Assembly (NCBI RefSeq): GCF_008370495.1
Contig: NZ_VTUX01000011.1
Coordinates: forward strand, 62,001 to 126,000
Reading direction: 5' to 3'
Length of the DNA stretch: 64,000 nucleotides
Source: Pseudohalioglobus sediminis
Lineage (GTDB): Bacteria; Pseudomonadota; Gammaproteobacteria; Pseudomonadales; Halieaceae
Made by a program: the position numbers and the translations under genes. Positions 18,727 through 30,200 of this stretch are shown piece by piece. The notes beneath the pieces were generated by a model. The model searched no databases and was not told the DNA's origin. It saw nothing but the letters and a program-made list of their open reading frames with translations. Position 1 is the first letter of the stretch. Each line of letters starts with the position of its first letter.

Positions 18727-21700
18727 ATGCCGAGAATGATCGCGTGGTTTGTCCACAACCCCGTCGCTGCCAACCTGCTGATGCTGATTCTTATCGTCAG
18801 CGGGCTGCTGGCACTGCCGCGGATTCACCAGGAAGAATTCCCCAATATCGAGGTGGACGCGGTTCAGGTTCGCGTTCCTTACCTTGGGGCCGCGCCGGAA
18901 GAAGTCGAGTCGGCCGTTTGCGTGCGTGTGGAAGAGGCCGTAGAAGGCAGCGAGGGTATCGACACCATCCGTTCCACCGCCTCCGAGGGCCTGTGTTCGG
19001 TGGTTATCGAACTGGTCGATGGTGTCGACAAAAACAAGGTGGCCAACGACATCAAAAGCAAGGTTGATGCAATCGATGCGTTTCCCGGCGAAACGGAAAA
19101 ACCGGTCACCGCTGAAATAGCCATCATGGCAACCGTCATGCAGATCGCGATTGCAGGCCACGCAGATGAGCGCACGCTCAAAATCGTCGGCCAGCAATTG
19201 CGCGACGACATGGCAGCGCTTCCCGGCGTATCCCAGGTAGAACTGCTGTACTCACGGCCCTATGAAATATCCATTGAAGTCCATGAGCAGGCCCTGCGCC
19301 GCCACAGCATCACACTGGAACAGATCGGCCGGGCTATCCAGCAGAGTTCGGTGGATATTCCCGGTGGTTCGATCCGCGCTGAGGAAGGTGAGATTCTGCT
19401 GCGCTCCAAGGGACAGGCTTACGAACGCCAGGCCTTCGAGGATATCGTGGTGCTTACCCGCAATGACGGCACCCGCTTAACCGTGGGCGATCTCGCGACC
19501 GTGGTAGATGGGTTCGAGGAGTCCGACCTGTACTCCCGCCTCGACAGGGAGCCAGCCGTTGGCATCAAAGTGTCCCGCGTCGGCGAGGAGGACGTACTGC
19601 AAATTGCCGACGCGGTGAAGTCCTACCTGGAACAGGCCCGCCTGCAGGTCCCGGAGGGCATTGAGCTGGTCATCTGGCAAGACGAGTCGCAGGACCTGGT
19701 GGACCGCCTTGATGCACTGATGAAAAACGCACGCAGTGGCCTGCTGCTGGTGCTGCTCATACTCACCGTGTTCCTGCGCTTTCGCCTCGCCCTGTGGGTG
19801 GCTGCGGGCATACCGGTGGCGATGCTGGGTGCCGTGGCCCTGTTTCCCGTTGTCGACATCTCCATCAGTACCATGTCGGTGATGGGATTCCTGCTCGTAC
19901 TCGGCATTCTCGTGGACGATGCCATCGTTGTCGGCGAGCGCGTCTATGCCCACGAACAGATGGGCAAGGACCGTGATACCGCAGCCATCGACGGCGCAAG
20001 AGAAGTGTCGGTGCCGGTGATCTTCGGCGTACTGACCACCATGGCCACGTTCCTGCCCATCGTCAGCATACCGGGAGAAATGGGCGGTTTCTTCGTCGCC
20101 ATCGGCCTGACAGTGATTATCGCCCTCCTGTTCAGCGTCATCGAATCGCAGCTGATCCTGCCGGTGCACCTGGCGCACCGGAAAACGGAAAGAACGCGCG
20201 GTAACAACGCCCTGCGCAATCGCTGGCTGGACCTGCAGGACACCCTTTCCGGCAGCCTGCAACGGATCGCCACCGAATACTACCAACCGGCTGTGCAGAA
20301 AGCCCTGAACTGGCGCTACACGACCGCCGCCGCGGGCGTGGTCATACTCGCCCTGGCGCTGTCACTGTTCATCAGCGGACGCATGGTGTTTCAGTTCTTC
20401 CCCGATGTGGAAGGCACCCGCCTGTACGCCGTGATCACCCTGCCAGAGGGTTCGCCCATCGAGCGCACCGAGGCTGCCGTCAGGCAACTGGAAGAAGCTG
20501 CTGAAGTGCTGCGTGCGGAGCTGGACGCTGAACTCGCACCGGGTGAACCCAGCACCATCAACCATATTTTCGCAGTCCTGGGCGGGCTCATTCCCAAGGG
20601 TTCTATCAACCTCGGTGGCAGCGGCCAGAGCAATGTCGCCGAGGTGGGCATCGAACTCAACCTGCCGCCGGATTACAGCGACGTGTCGACTACAGAATAC
20701 GCCAATCGCTGGCGCGAACTGACGGGGACTATCCCGGACGCGCTGGAGCAGCGCTTCGACGCGGCGGCCTTCGGCGCGGGTGATGCCATCGACGTCGAAC
20801 TCTACGGCAAGGACTTTGACGAACTGCGTTCCGTTGCGGCGGAACTGCGCGCGGCCCTGGAGACCTATAACGGGGTCATGGACATTACCGACACCTTCCG
20901 CGCCGGCAAACAGGAAGTCCAGCTCAGCCTGCTGCCGGAAGCACGCAGCCTGGGCCTGACCCTGCACGACCTTGGCAGTCAGGTGCGCCACGCATTCTAT
21001 GGCTTCGAAGCCCAGCGCATCCAGCGCGGCAAGGACGACATTCGCGTTATGGTGCGATACCCGGAAGACCAGCGCCGCTCGCTGGGCGACCTGGAAGCCA
21101 TGCGTATCCGCACCGCAGACGGCACCGAGGTGCCCTTCAGCAGCGTCGCCCGGGCACGCCTGGGCCGCGGCTACACCACCATAAACCGCGTCGACGGCCA
21201 ACGCGTGGTGCGCGTGATCGCTGACGTCAATCGCTCGGTGACCACGCCGGAAATCGTGCTGCAGTCGCTTGCCGAACGTGAACTCGCAGACATTCTCGCG
21301 CGGCACCCCGGCGTGACCTACAGCCTCGCCGGGGAAGCGGAATCACGCAGCGAATCCATGGGTGGGCTGGTGTCCTCGGCGCTACTGGCACTGCTACTGA
21401 TCTACGCCCTGCTCGCCATTCCGCTGCAGTCCTACCTGCAGCCACTGATCATCATGAGCGTCATCCCCTTCGGCGCCGTGGGCGCCATCGTCGGCCACCT
21501 GATTATGGGTATAGACCTGGTGTTCTTCTCCCTGCTGGGCATCGTCGCACTGTCCGGCGTGGTGGTGAATGCGAGCCTGGTACTCGTCGACTACATCAAC
21601 CGGCAAAGACAAAGCGGCGCCGAACTGGTGGACGTGGTCAGCCACGCCGGCGCAGTGCGCTTCCGCCCGATTATCCTCACCAGTGTCACGACCTTTATCG

Positions 21701-21885
21701 GGCTCACCCCGCTGATGCTGGACGACGCCATTTCCACAGCCATGTTCGTGCCTATGTCTGTGTCCCTGGGCTTCGGCGTGCTGATGGGCACGGCCATCAC
21801 CCTGTTCCTGGTGCCCTGCCTGTACCTGATTCTGGAAGATGTCGTGCGCTTACTCGGGCGCTCCAGCGCAGATACAAAGCACTAG
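18727..21885 (+). CDS. RND-family efflux pump permease (HAE1/AcrB-like group)
   Basis: A 1052-residue proton-driven inner-membrane pump with the two-fold RND layout: one N-terminal membrane helix, a large periplasmic domain, six helices, then the same again. The first membrane bundle contains LVLGILVDDAIVVGERV, whose paired aspartates are the proton-relay residues of TM4 in AcrB. Typical RND blocks follow (IFGVLTTMATFLPIVSIPG; VVVNASLVLVDYINRQRQSG). It forms an operon with the preceding adaptor. Sequence style is nearer the divergent HAE1-like pumps of environmental bacteria than AcrB, so drug specificity cannot be predicted. Confidence 0.95.
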   Translation: MPRMIAWFVHNPVAANLLMLILIVSGLLALPRIHQEEFPNIEVDAVQVRVPYLGAAPEEVESAVCVRVEEAVEGSEGIDTIRSTASEGLCSVVIELVDGVDKNKVANDIKSKVDAIDAFPGETEKPVTAEIAIMATVMQIAIAGHADERTLKIVGQQLRDDMAALPGVSQVELLYSRPYEISIEVHEQALRRHSITLEQIGRAIQQSSVDIPGGSIRAEEGEILLRSKGQAYERQAFEDIVVLTRNDGTRLTVGDLATVVDGFEESDLYSRLDREPAVGIKVSRVGEEDVLQIADAVKSYLEQARLQVPEGIELVIWQDESQDLVDRLDALMKNARSGLLLVLLILTVFLRFRLALWVAAGIPVAMLGAVALFPVVDISISTMSVMGFLLVLGILVDDAIVVGERVYAHEQMGKDRDTAAIDGAREVSVPVIFGVLTTMATFLPIVSIPGEMGGFFVAIGLTVIIALLFSVIESQLILPVHLAHRKTERTRGNNALRNRWLDLQDTLSGSLQRIATEYYQPAVQKALNWRYTTAAAGVVILALALSLFISGRMVFQFFPDVEGTRLYAVITLPEGSPIERTEAAVRQLEEAAEVLRAELDAELAPGEPSTINHIFAVLGGLIPKGSINLGGSGQSNVAEVGIELNLPPDYSDVSTTEYANRWRELTGTIPDALEQRFDAAAFGAGDAIDVELYGKDFDELRSVAAELRAALETYNGVMDITDTFRAGKQEVQLSLLPEARSLGLTLHDLGSQVRHAFYGFEAQRIQRGKDDIRVMVRYPEDQRRSLGDLEAMRIRTADGTEVPFSSVARARLGRGYTTINRVDGQRVVRVIADVNRSVTTPEIVLQSLAERELADILARHPGVTYSLAGEAESRSESMGGLVSSALLALLLIYALLAIPLQSYLQPLIIMSVIPFGAVGAIVGHLIMGIDLVFFSLLGIVALSGVVVNASLVLVDYINRQRQSGAELVDVVSHAGAVRFRPIILTSVTTFIGLTPLMLDDAISTAMFVPMSVSLGFGVLMGTAITLFLVPCLYLILEDVVRLLGRSSADTKH

Positions 21886-21961
21886 GCAGCGGCCGCTTTC
21901 GCGGCTGCGGCGTCGTTACGGGGCCAGGAGAACAGTCGGCTTCAGGGCCGGTGGTACCCAG

Positions 21962-24529
21962 TTATTGCAGGGATTGCGCCCGGCGTTTGGTGTGCGCTGT
22001 GGCCTTGGCTGCTATCGGGTCGTCCGGCCAGGGGTGCTTGGGGTAGCGACCTTTCATTTCCCTTTTCACCTCCTGGTAGCTACTGCGCCAGAAGCCGGAC
22101 AGGTCCTGGGTAACCTGCAAGGGTCTTTGTGCCGGCGATAGCAGATGCACCTGCAGCGCAATCTTGCCACCGGCGATGGTCGGTGTTTCCTCGCAACCGA
22201 ACATCTCCTGCAACTTCACAGCCAACACCGGGGGATCCTGGGTGTAGTCCACAGGTATGTTGGAGCCAGAGGGCACACTGATGCGCTCCGGTGCGAGGCG
22301 TTCCAGTTCCAGTGGCAGCGGCCAGCCCAGCTGTGCGTGCAGGATCTGCTTCAGATCCAGTCGCTTGAAGTCTTCCAGCCGCGATACCGGGGCCAGGTAA
22401 GGTAAAAGCCATGTCTCCAGGGTTGCCAGCAGTGCCTCATCGCTGAGGTCCGGCCAGGGGTTTTCCGCTGCGTCCCGGTTAACCCTGTGCAGCAACTGCA
22501 CGCGATTTCGCCACTGCCGCAAGGGCTCGCTCCAGGGGAGAATGTCGAGGCCCTTGCGCCGGATCACACCCAGCAGTGCATTGTCACGCGCATCATCGGA
22601 AACCGTAGTGATCGGCTCCGCGCTGATTTCCAGTGCGCCGGTGAGCCGGCGCCGCTGCGCCACAAAGCGTTCACTGCGGCTGTCCCACTCAACGCGTTCT
22701 TCCTCGCGCACCAGCGCGGACAGGATGTTCCGGAAGCAGGCCGGGTTCAGTGCCACCGCACTGTAAATGCGGTCGGTATCGCTGCCCGACTGCCCGCCGA
22801 TCTCCGCCACCGCGATCCATTCTTCCCGGGCCAGTGCATCCTCCTGCGGCATACTGGCCGCCCGCCCATTCGCCAGCTGGTAATCGGGGCTGTTCGCGCG
22901 CCGCCTGGCGATGCGATCAGGATAGGCGCTGGCCAGTAATATCCCCATGACATCATCTGCTTCGACGCCCATGGCGAAACGCTTGGGTTTGTGCACTTGT
23001 GCGGCGATTCTGCCGTAGCGCCTGGCCAGCTGCCACGTGCGCTTGAACCAGCCTTCGGCACTGGCAGGACAGGGCTGCTCACCCATTAACAGGTCAATCT
23101 TGCGCCCGAGGTCAGTGCCAAGATCACCAAGTGGAGAGCGCTCGGCCAGCACCGCCGCCAACAGGCAGGCGGTCTCCGTGGCATGAATATCACAGGCCAC
23201 GAGCAACATGTGGGCGAGTCGCGGATGCAATGGCATCTGCGCCAGGCGCACACCGTGAGGCGTCAGCTGCGGCTTGCCATCATCCTGCGTGTACAGTGCA
23301 CCGGTCTGCTCCAGGATCGAAAGGGCCTGCTGCCAGGCCGCTTCCGGAGGGGCGTCCAGCCAGGCCAGCTCGGCGGCGTCGTCCACGCCCCAGGACAGCA
23401 ACTGCAACACCAGCGGCGCCAGGTCGGCATGCAGTATTTCGGGTGTGCTGTGTGCGCTAAGTCGATGATGCTGCTCTTCCGACCACAGGCGGTAACAGTG
23501 TCCCGGTCCAAGGCGCCCCGCCCTGCCCCGCCGCTGTTCTGCGGAAGCCTGCGAAACCCGGCGTGTGGCCAAGCGGGTCATGCCCGATACAGGATCAAAC
23601 TGCGCTTCGCGAACCAGGCCCGAGTCCACTACCGCACCGATGCCCTCGATGGTAAGGCTGGTTTCGGCCACGTTGGTAGACAAGACCACTTTGCGCTGCC
23701 CCGCCGGTGCCGGCGCAATGGCGCGCTGCTGCTTCTTGAGGCTGAGACCGCCGTACAGTGGCGCCAGGATAATACCCTCGTGGCCGACCTCGTCGAGCGC
23801 CCGCGCCAGTTCGCGACCCACGGCATTGATCTCACGCTGACCCGGGAGGAACACCAGCACGCTGGCATCCTGGTCCAACAAGGCCCGTTGCGTCGCCGCC
23901 ACAACCGCCGGCGCGATGGGGTCCTGCAGACGATGGGTCCTGCCGAAACGCGTCTGCACGGGGAACTGTCGCCCCTGGGAGGTTACGATGGGGGCGCCAC
24001 CGAGCAGGCTGGCTACGGCCTCTCCGTCAAGCGTCGCGGACATCACCAGCAGCTTGAGCGGCGGCCCCTCGCGAAATATCTCCCGCCCCTGCAGGCACAG
24101 CGCCAGGCACAGGTCAGAGTCCAGGCTACGCTCATGAAACTCGTCAAAAATCACCAGGCCAACGTCTTCGAGGCCGGGATCTGATTGCAACCGGCGAGTA
24201 AGAATACCTTCGGTGATGACCTCGATGCGCGTCTGGGCACTGGTGCGGCTGTCGAGACGGATACTGTACCCGACGGTCTGGCCCACCTCTTCGCCGAGCA
24301 ATTCAGCCATGCGCGCAGCGGCCGTGCGTGCGGCCATGCGCCGGGGTTCAAGCATGATGATCTTGCGCCCCCCCAGCCAGGATTCGTCCAGCAGCGCCAG
24401 CGGCACCAGGGTGGTTTTGCCGGCGCCGGGCGGTGCCTGCAGGACGGCTTCGTGTCCAGACTCGAGCGTGGCCTGCAGGTCAGCTAGTACGTGGTTGACC
24501 GGCAGGTCCTGAACAGATTCATGTCGCAT
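21962..24529 (-). CDS. hrpB: ATP-dependent RNA helicase HrpB
   Basis: An 855-residue DEAH-type helicase of the HrpB branch. Walker A is APPGAGKTT (32-40). The DEAH-box variant is DEFHERS (129-135). SATLDGEAVASLLG is motif III, and motif VI is seen in SQASAEQRRGRAGRLGPGHCYRLW. The HrpB-specific C-terminal domain follows, including the conserved ending FWRSSYQEVKREMKGRYPKHPWPDDP near the C-terminus. HrpB is widespread in proteobacteria but its RNA substrate is poorly defined. It is transcribed alone, divergent from the acyltransferase fusion gene. Confidence 0.96.
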   Translation of the reverse strand: MRHESVQDLPVNHVLADLQATLESGHEAVLQAPPGAGKTTLVPLALLDESWLGGRKIIMLEPRRMAARTAAARMAELLGEEVGQTVGYSIRLDSRTSAQTRIEVITEGILTRRLQSDPGLEDVGLVIFDEFHERSLDSDLCLALCLQGREIFREGPPLKLLVMSATLDGEAVASLLGGAPIVTSQGRQFPVQTRFGRTHRLQDPIAPAVVAATQRALLDQDASVLVFLPGQREINAVGRELARALDEVGHEGIILAPLYGGLSLKKQQRAIAPAPAGQRKVVLSTNVAETSLTIEGIGAVVDSGLVREAQFDPVSGMTRLATRRVSQASAEQRRGRAGRLGPGHCYRLWSEEQHHRLSAHSTPEILHADLAPLVLQLLSWGVDDAAELAWLDAPPEAAWQQALSILEQTGALYTQDDGKPQLTPHGVRLAQMPLHPRLAHMLLVACDIHATETACLLAAVLAERSPLGDLGTDLGRKIDLLMGEQPCPASAEGWFKRTWQLARRYGRIAAQVHKPKRFAMGVEADDVMGILLASAYPDRIARRRANSPDYQLANGRAASMPQEDALAREEWIAVAEIGGQSGSDTDRIYSAVALNPACFRNILSALVREEERVEWDSRSERFVAQRRRLTGALEISAEPITTVSDDARDNALLGVIRRKGLDILPWSEPLRQWRNRVQLLHRVNRDAAENPWPDLSDEALLATLETWLLPYLAPVSRLEDFKRLDLKQILHAQLGWPLPLELERLAPERISVPSGSNIPVDYTQDPPVLAVKLQEMFGCEETPTIAGGKIALQVHLLSPAQRPLQVTQDLSGFWRSSYQEVKREMKGRYPKHPWPDDPIAAKATAHTKRRAQSLQ

Positions 24530-24765
24530 GCCTGCATCTTAACCGAGCGATCTGGTCGAGACCACGAAAAAGCCACGTCCGACCGATCACGGTGCGCGAG
24601 CGGGGTCGCGCGCACCAAAATTGAACAAATTTTATGCAAGCGCTTTGCGACAGGCCAAGGGTTCCCTGCAAAAGCCGGGCGGCATGCAGATGGCAGGTTT
24701 ATTGCAAACGAATAACCGACTTGCGCAAGCACGCGACCCGACATGGCAAATGGGAGTACTACGCG

Positions 24766-26226
24766 ATGACAACACTGGATTCCTACCTGCAGTCCGTCAA
24801 CTCTGGTCACGGCAACGGCAAACGCAGTATCGCCCTGTTCGACCTGGACCGGACACTGATAGCCGGCTACTCGATACTGCCCATGGCCGTTGAAACGGCA
24901 CGCTACCAGGCACAGTCTGGCAAGTTGGGCCAGTCCGCGAAACTGCTGCGCGACGCGGTAAAGATGCGACGCGATGGCAACGCCCACTATCACCAACTTG
25001 TGAAGCGGCTTGCCAGGGCCCTGAGCGGTGTGACCGAGCAAACGCTGTTCGAGCTGGGCGATAAGGCCTGGCGACGCAGCATTGCCCGCAACATTTACCC
25101 GGAGGCGGTCGCCCTGGTGGAGGCGCATCGCGCAGCAGGACACCACCTGGTAATCGTTTCTGCTGCCAGTCGCTACCAGGTCGAACCAGTGGCCAGGGCA
25201 CTGGGTATAGCGGATATATGCTGCACCAGGCTCGAAGTACAGGACGGTGCCTTCACCGGCGAGGTGGTCGCCCCACTCTGCTATGGCGAGGGCAAGGTCA
25301 TGGCGGCACGCCGTGTGGCGCGCGAGCAGCGCAGTGACCTGCGGCACTGCTGGTTCTACAGTGACTCCAGCGCCGACCTGCCACTGCTTAAAAAAGTCGG
25401 GCAAGCGGTCACAGTCAACGCGTCTGACAAGCTCGCTGTGCACGCGCGCAATCACGGCTGGCCGCAACTCAGTTTCAGCAGCCGCGGGATGCCGGATATG
25501 GAACACGTGGCGCGCACCGCACTGGTCGCACAGTCATTGTTGGCCACCACGGCACTGGGAGCCATCAGCAAGCGCCTCGGCGTCGAGAGCAACCGCAACG
25601 CCAATCGGCTCACTCGCCTGCTGGGCGACATCGGCAGCGGTTTTGCCGGCCTGGATTTCGAAATCGAGGGCGCACACCACCTGCAGCACAACCGGCCTGC
25701 GATTTATATTTTCAACCACCAGAGCCTGCTCGACTCGATGGTGCTGGCGCACCTGCTGCGTGGCGACGTGGTCGCCCTGTGCAAGCGCGAAATGGCGGGC
25801 AACCCGGTGCTGGGGCCGCTGCTGCGCCAGGTGGATACAATCTTTGTCGACCGGGAGGAAACCGACCAGTCCGGCGTACTCAAGCAGGCGCTGGCGGCGC
25901 TGCAGCAGGGGCGATCACTGTGCATCGCACCGGAAGGCACCCGCAGCACACTGGGCGATGTCCAGCCCTTCAAGCACGGCGCCTTCCTGATGGCAAAGCG
26001 CGCCGGGGTACCCATCGTTCCCATCGTATTGCACAACGTCAAGGATGCATTACCCAAGGGCGGGCTTTTGATACGTCCGGCGACAATACGAGTTACCGTG
26101 CTACCACCGATCGCGGCAAAAGAAATCGGCGGCATCAGGCAGGCGGCACGTCACCTCGAGGAAACCTATGTGCAAATACTTGGCGGCTCCAGCGTGGCGG
26201 CACTGCCGCACAGCGCCAGGGCCTGA
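24766..26226 (+). CDS. HAD-IB phosphatase fused to 1-acyl-glycerol-3-phosphate-type acyltransferase (PlsC)
   Basis: A 486-residue two-domain enzyme. Residues about 20-240 form a haloacid-dehalogenase subfamily IB phosphatase, with nucleophile motif DLDRTL (26-31), VSAAS motif II near 130-134 and YSDSSADLP motif III/IV (197-205). Residues about 285-480 are a PlsC-type acyltransferase with NHQSLLDS (316-323, the HxxxxD catalytic pair His317/Asp322) and PEGTR (388-392). Such fusions are known in proteobacteria and actinobacteria and would couple lipid acylation with a phosphatase step; the exact substrate is unknown. The ATG at 24766 follows GGGAG; an upstream ATG at 24634 would add 44 non-conserved residues. 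Confidence 0.92.
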   Translation: MTTLDSYLQSVNSGHGNGKRSIALFDLDRTLIAGYSILPMAVETARYQAQSGKLGQSAKLLRDAVKMRRDGNAHYHQLVKRLARALSGVTEQTLFELGDKAWRRSIARNIYPEAVALVEAHRAAGHHLVIVSAASRYQVEPVARALGIADICCTRLEVQDGAFTGEVVAPLCYGEGKVMAARRVAREQRSDLRHCWFYSDSSADLPLLKKVGQAVTVNASDKLAVHARNHGWPQLSFSSRGMPDMEHVARTALVAQSLLATTALGAISKRLGVESNRNANRLTRLLGDIGSGFAGLDFEIEGAHHLQHNRPAIYIFNHQSLLDSMVLAHLLRGDVVALCKREMAGNPVLGPLLRQVDTIFVDREETDQSGVLKQALAALQQGRSLCIAPEGTRSTLGDVQPFKHGAFLMAKRAGVPIVPIVLHNVKDALPKGGLLIRPATIRVTVLPPIAAKEIGGIRQAARHLEETYVQILGGSSVAALPHSARA

Positions 26227-26229
26227 CCC

Positions 26230-27243
26230 CTACCACTGCACACCGGGCGGCGGCTGATAGCTGTCGAGCACGTTGACGTAGTTGGCACGCAGGAAAGCGG
26301 ACGAATCGGTGGCGTTGTGCTGGCTCACGCTGCCCTTCATTTGCGCTACCGATGCGTACTCGTGCTCGTCCAGCCACTCTTCCAGAGACTTGAGAACCAT
26401 CGCCAGATGCCCCGGCCCCCGGCGCAGCAGCGCGCTGCACATATGCGTGACATCTGCTCCCGCCAGCAGCGACTTGAGCACATCACGCAGGTTGTGCACG
26501 CCCCCGGTAATGGCCAGTGAACAATCAGTGCGACCGTGCAGTATGGCCAGCCAGCGAATACGCAGCAGCGACTCTTCAGACGAGGACAGTTCCAGACGGG
26601 GCACCACTTCCAGGGTCTCGAGGTCGATGTCCGGTTGGTAAAAGCGGTTGAAAACAGCGAGGCCATCGGCACCGGCCTCGTCGAGACGACGGGCGAAACT
26701 GACCGGGGACGAGAACTGTGCCGAGAGTTTCATAGCGATGGGAATGGTCACCTTTTCACGCACCGCACGCAGCACATCGAGGTAGCGCTGTTCCACCGCA
26801 CAGCAATCTTCGTTGGCTCCGGCAGGTATGTAATACACATTTAACTCCAGGGCGTCCGCGCCTGCCTGCTGCAAGGCCTCGGCGTAACTGACCCAGCCGC
26901 CGGGTGTGGTGCCGTTCAGGCTGGCGATGACCGGCACCTCCAATGACGATTTCAGCGCTTGCAGGTGCTCCAGGTACTGCTCTTCGTAACTGGTGTAATT
27001 ATCCGGTACCGGGTGAAAACTCTCTGCCTCGCCGTGACCAAGTGATTGCTGGTGGAAGAACCTGGCCAGGCGCGCGTCCTCCTCCTCGATCTTTTCCTCG
27101 AACAGCGAGTGCATCACCAGCGCCGCTGCACCGGCGTCTTCCAGCCGGCGCGCGGAGTCGAGATGCTTGCTAAGTGGGGACGAAGACGGCACCAGCGGAT
27201 TCTTGAGTTGAAGCCCGAGGTATTCGGTTGTCAGATCTGCCAT
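26230..27243 (-). CDS. Dihydroorotate-dehydrogenase-like flavoprotein paired with NifJ
   Basis: A 337-residue TIM-barrel flavoprotein of the dihydroorotate dehydrogenase superfamily. It begins with the family pattern LTTEYLGLQLKNPLVPSSSPLSK and has an FMN-binding end region (ITGGVHNLRDVLKSLLAGADVTHMCSALLRRG). It is not the pyrimidine enzyme PyrD: the substrate region differs, and the gene is translationally linked to nifJ, beginning 1 bp after its stop with GGAGGA in front. This DHOD-like protein follows pyruvate:ferredoxin oxidoreductase in several bacterial groups, including cyanobacteria, where it may pass electrons between ferredoxin/PFOR and another acceptor. That role is inference. Confidence 0.88.
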   Translation of the reverse strand: MADLTTEYLGLQLKNPLVPSSSPLSKHLDSARRLEDAGAAALVMHSLFEEKIEEEDARLARFFHQQSLGHGEAESFHPVPDNYTSYEEQYLEHLQALKSSLEVPVIASLNGTTPGGWVSYAEALQQAGADALELNVYYIPAGANEDCCAVEQRYLDVLRAVREKVTIPIAMKLSAQFSSPVSFARRLDEAGADGLAVFNRFYQPDIDLETLEVVPRLELSSSEESLLRIRWLAILHGRTDCSLAITGGVHNLRDVLKSLLAGADVTHMCSALLRRGPGHLAMVLKSLEEWLDEHEYASVAQMKGSVSQHNATDSSAFLRANYVNVLDSYQPPPGVQW

Positions 27244-27244
27244 C

Positions 27245-30200
27245 TTACTGTCCTCCGTCGTTGGGCGCATCGGCGCTCACCCGTTGTTTAGCCGCCTTGG
27301 CCTGGGCGACCTCTTCGCCATCGCTCCAATCCAGTTTCGACAGCTGCTCATAGTAGTGATACCGGTGATTCACGAACTTCTGCTCTTCTTCCACCAGCGC
27401 CTCTGCGACTTCCGGGTGCGTATGCCAGAGCATGTTGAAGCGGGTTTCTGTCTGCACATAGTCACGATAGGGAATGGACGGTGCGCGCGAATCCATCTTC
27501 ATTGGCGGTTTGCCTGCGGCAATATTCTCGGGATTGAAGCGGAACAGCGGCCAGTGGCCACTCTTCACCGCCATATCCTGCTGCTGGTGATTGCGGGACA
27601 TATCCACACCATGAGCAATACACGGCGACAGGGCCAGGATCAGGCTCGGCCCGGGGTGCGCTTCCGCCTCGAGGAAGGCGTTAAGCGTTTGTGTGTCCTT
27701 GCCGCCATAGGCCACGCGCGCGACGTAGACGTTTTCGTATTCCATGGCCAGTAGCGCCAGGTCTTTCTTGCCGGTGGTCTTGCCACCGGAGGAAAACTTG
27801 GCCACGGCGCCACGCGGTGTGGCCTTTGATGTCTGGCCCCCTGTATTTGAGTAGACCTCGGTATCGAGCACCAGGAGATTGACGTCGGCGCCTGAAGCCA
27901 GCACGTGATCAACGCCGCCATAGCCGATATCGTAGGCCCAGCCGTCACCGCCCACGATCCACACACTTTTGCGACACAGGTTTTCGCTGACGGCAAGGAG
28001 TTGCCGCGCGGCGTCTGAATCCATTTCGTGCAGCAGTGCATCCAGTTGCGCAACGCGCTCGCGCTGCTCATAAACACCGGCCTCACTGGTCTCGTCAGGC
28101 GCGAGAATCGCGTCCACCAGTACGGGGTCCAGGTCCCCGCGCATGGCGCGCAACAATTCCTGCGCCATCTCGCGCTGCTTGTCCACTGCCAGTCGCATGC
28201 CAAGACCAAACTCCGCGTTGTCCTCGAACAGTGAATTGTTCCAGCTCGGACCCCTGCCGTCGGCAGTAGTGGTATACGGCGTGGTCGGCAGGTTGCCGCC
28301 GTAAATGGACGAGCAGCCAGTAGCATTGGCTACCAGCATGCGGTCACCGAACAGTTGCGTGGCCAGCTTTACATAGGGTGTTTCACCACAGCCCACACAG
28401 GCACCGGAAAACTCGAATAGTGGCTGCATAATCATGGAGCCGGCAATGGTGTTGCTGCGGATCGCAGTGCGGTCATATTCGGGAAGCCGGGTGAAGAAGT
28501 CCCAGTTATCGCGCTCCGCCGCGCGCAGGGCCGGCTGCGGTGCCATGTTCAGCGCCTTTCGGCTCACGTTGGACTTATCGCGAATCGGGCAGATGTCGAC
28601 GCACAGGGTGCAACCGGTGCAATCCTCGGGCGCCACCTGGTAGCTGATGTGATAACCCTCGGGGAAGCCCTTTGCCCTGACCAGCGCGGACTTGAAGGTG
28701 GGGGGCGCATGCTGCAACTCGGACTCGTGAAAAACCTTCGAGCGAATGGCGCTGTGTGGGCAGACGAAGGGACACTTGCCGCACTGGGTGCAGAGGTCGG
28801 TTTCCCACACCGGGATCTCCAGTGCCAGGTTGCGCTTCTCATAGGCTGCGGTACCCAGCGGGAAACTGCCGTCTTCAGGCAGCAGGCTGACAGGGATCTG
28901 GTCACCGCGCCCGGCGATAATCTCGGCCGTCACCTTGCGCACAAAGTCAGGAGCGCCTGCCATGGTATCGACCTGCTGCACCTGCACATCGCCCACACCG
29001 CCAATGCTTATCTCGTGCAGACAGGCCAGGGTTTCGTCAATCGCCTTGAAATTCAGCTCGATGATACGGCGCCCCTTGCGACCATAGGTTTTTTCCACCG
29101 CCTGCTTGATAGACGCAACGGCCTGTTCCCGGGGCAGTATTCCGGAAATTGCGAAGAAGCAGGTCTGCATGATGGTGTTGATGCGCTTGCCCATACCGCT
29201 GCGCTGGGCCACGTCATAGGCGTCAATGCTGTACAGCTTGATGCGCTTGTCGATAATCTGTTGCTGCATGGAGGCCGGCAGGGTTTGCCACAGCGCATCG
29301 GGCGCCGCGGGGGAATTGAGCAGGAACACCGCGCCTTCACGGGCGTAGGACAGCATATCGTATTTTTCCAGGAAGGTTGGCTGGTGGCAGGCGACGAAGC
29401 GGGCATCCCCCTCCCCTATGAGGTAGCTGGAACGAATGCGGTCCGGTCCGAAGCGCAGGTGCGATACCGTGACCGCGCCCGATTTCTTGGAATCGTAGAC
29501 AAAGTAACCCTGTGCATGCAGATCGGTGCTCTCGCCGATAATCTTGATGCTGTTCTTGTTGGCGCTGACGGTGCCGTCGCTACCCAGGCCATAGAACACC
29601 GCCTGGAAGGTATCTTCATTGGCCGTGGTACGGAACGCATCGTCCCATTCGATACTGGTATGGCTGAGGTCATCGTGGATACCTACCGTGAACTGGTTCC
29701 TGGGCTGCGACCGGTCGAGCTCCTCAAACACCGCCTTGATCATGCCGGGGGTGAATTCCTTGGAAGAGAGACCGTAGCGGCCACCGACTACCCTGGGCAT
29801 ATTGTCAAAGTGAGGCTCAGGGCCCAGGGCATCCTGCGCCAGGGCTGTAACCACATCCTTGTACAGCGGCTCGCCATCTGCACCCGGCTCCTTGGTCCGG
29901 TCGAGCACGGCGATACTGCGCACGCTTTCCGGCAGAGCCTGCAGCAATGCCTCCGGGCTGAAAGGCCGGTACAGGCGCACTTTCAAGACGCCAACCCGCT
30001 CACCCTGTTGCGACAGGTAGTTGACGGTCTCGTGTACCGCCTCTGCCCCCGAGCCCATGATGACGATCACACGCTCGGCATCCGCTACACCCTCGTACTG
30101 GAACAGGCGGTACTGGCGACCGGTCAGGCTGGCGAACTGATCCATCGCCTCCTGCACCTGTTGTGGCAACACGCTGTAGTGCGGGTTGACCGTCTCACGA

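Noticed and set aside
20362-21306. Open frame of 314 codons opposite the RND pump gene
   Set aside because: The pump gene on the other strand is unambiguous; this frame is a GC-rich shadow.
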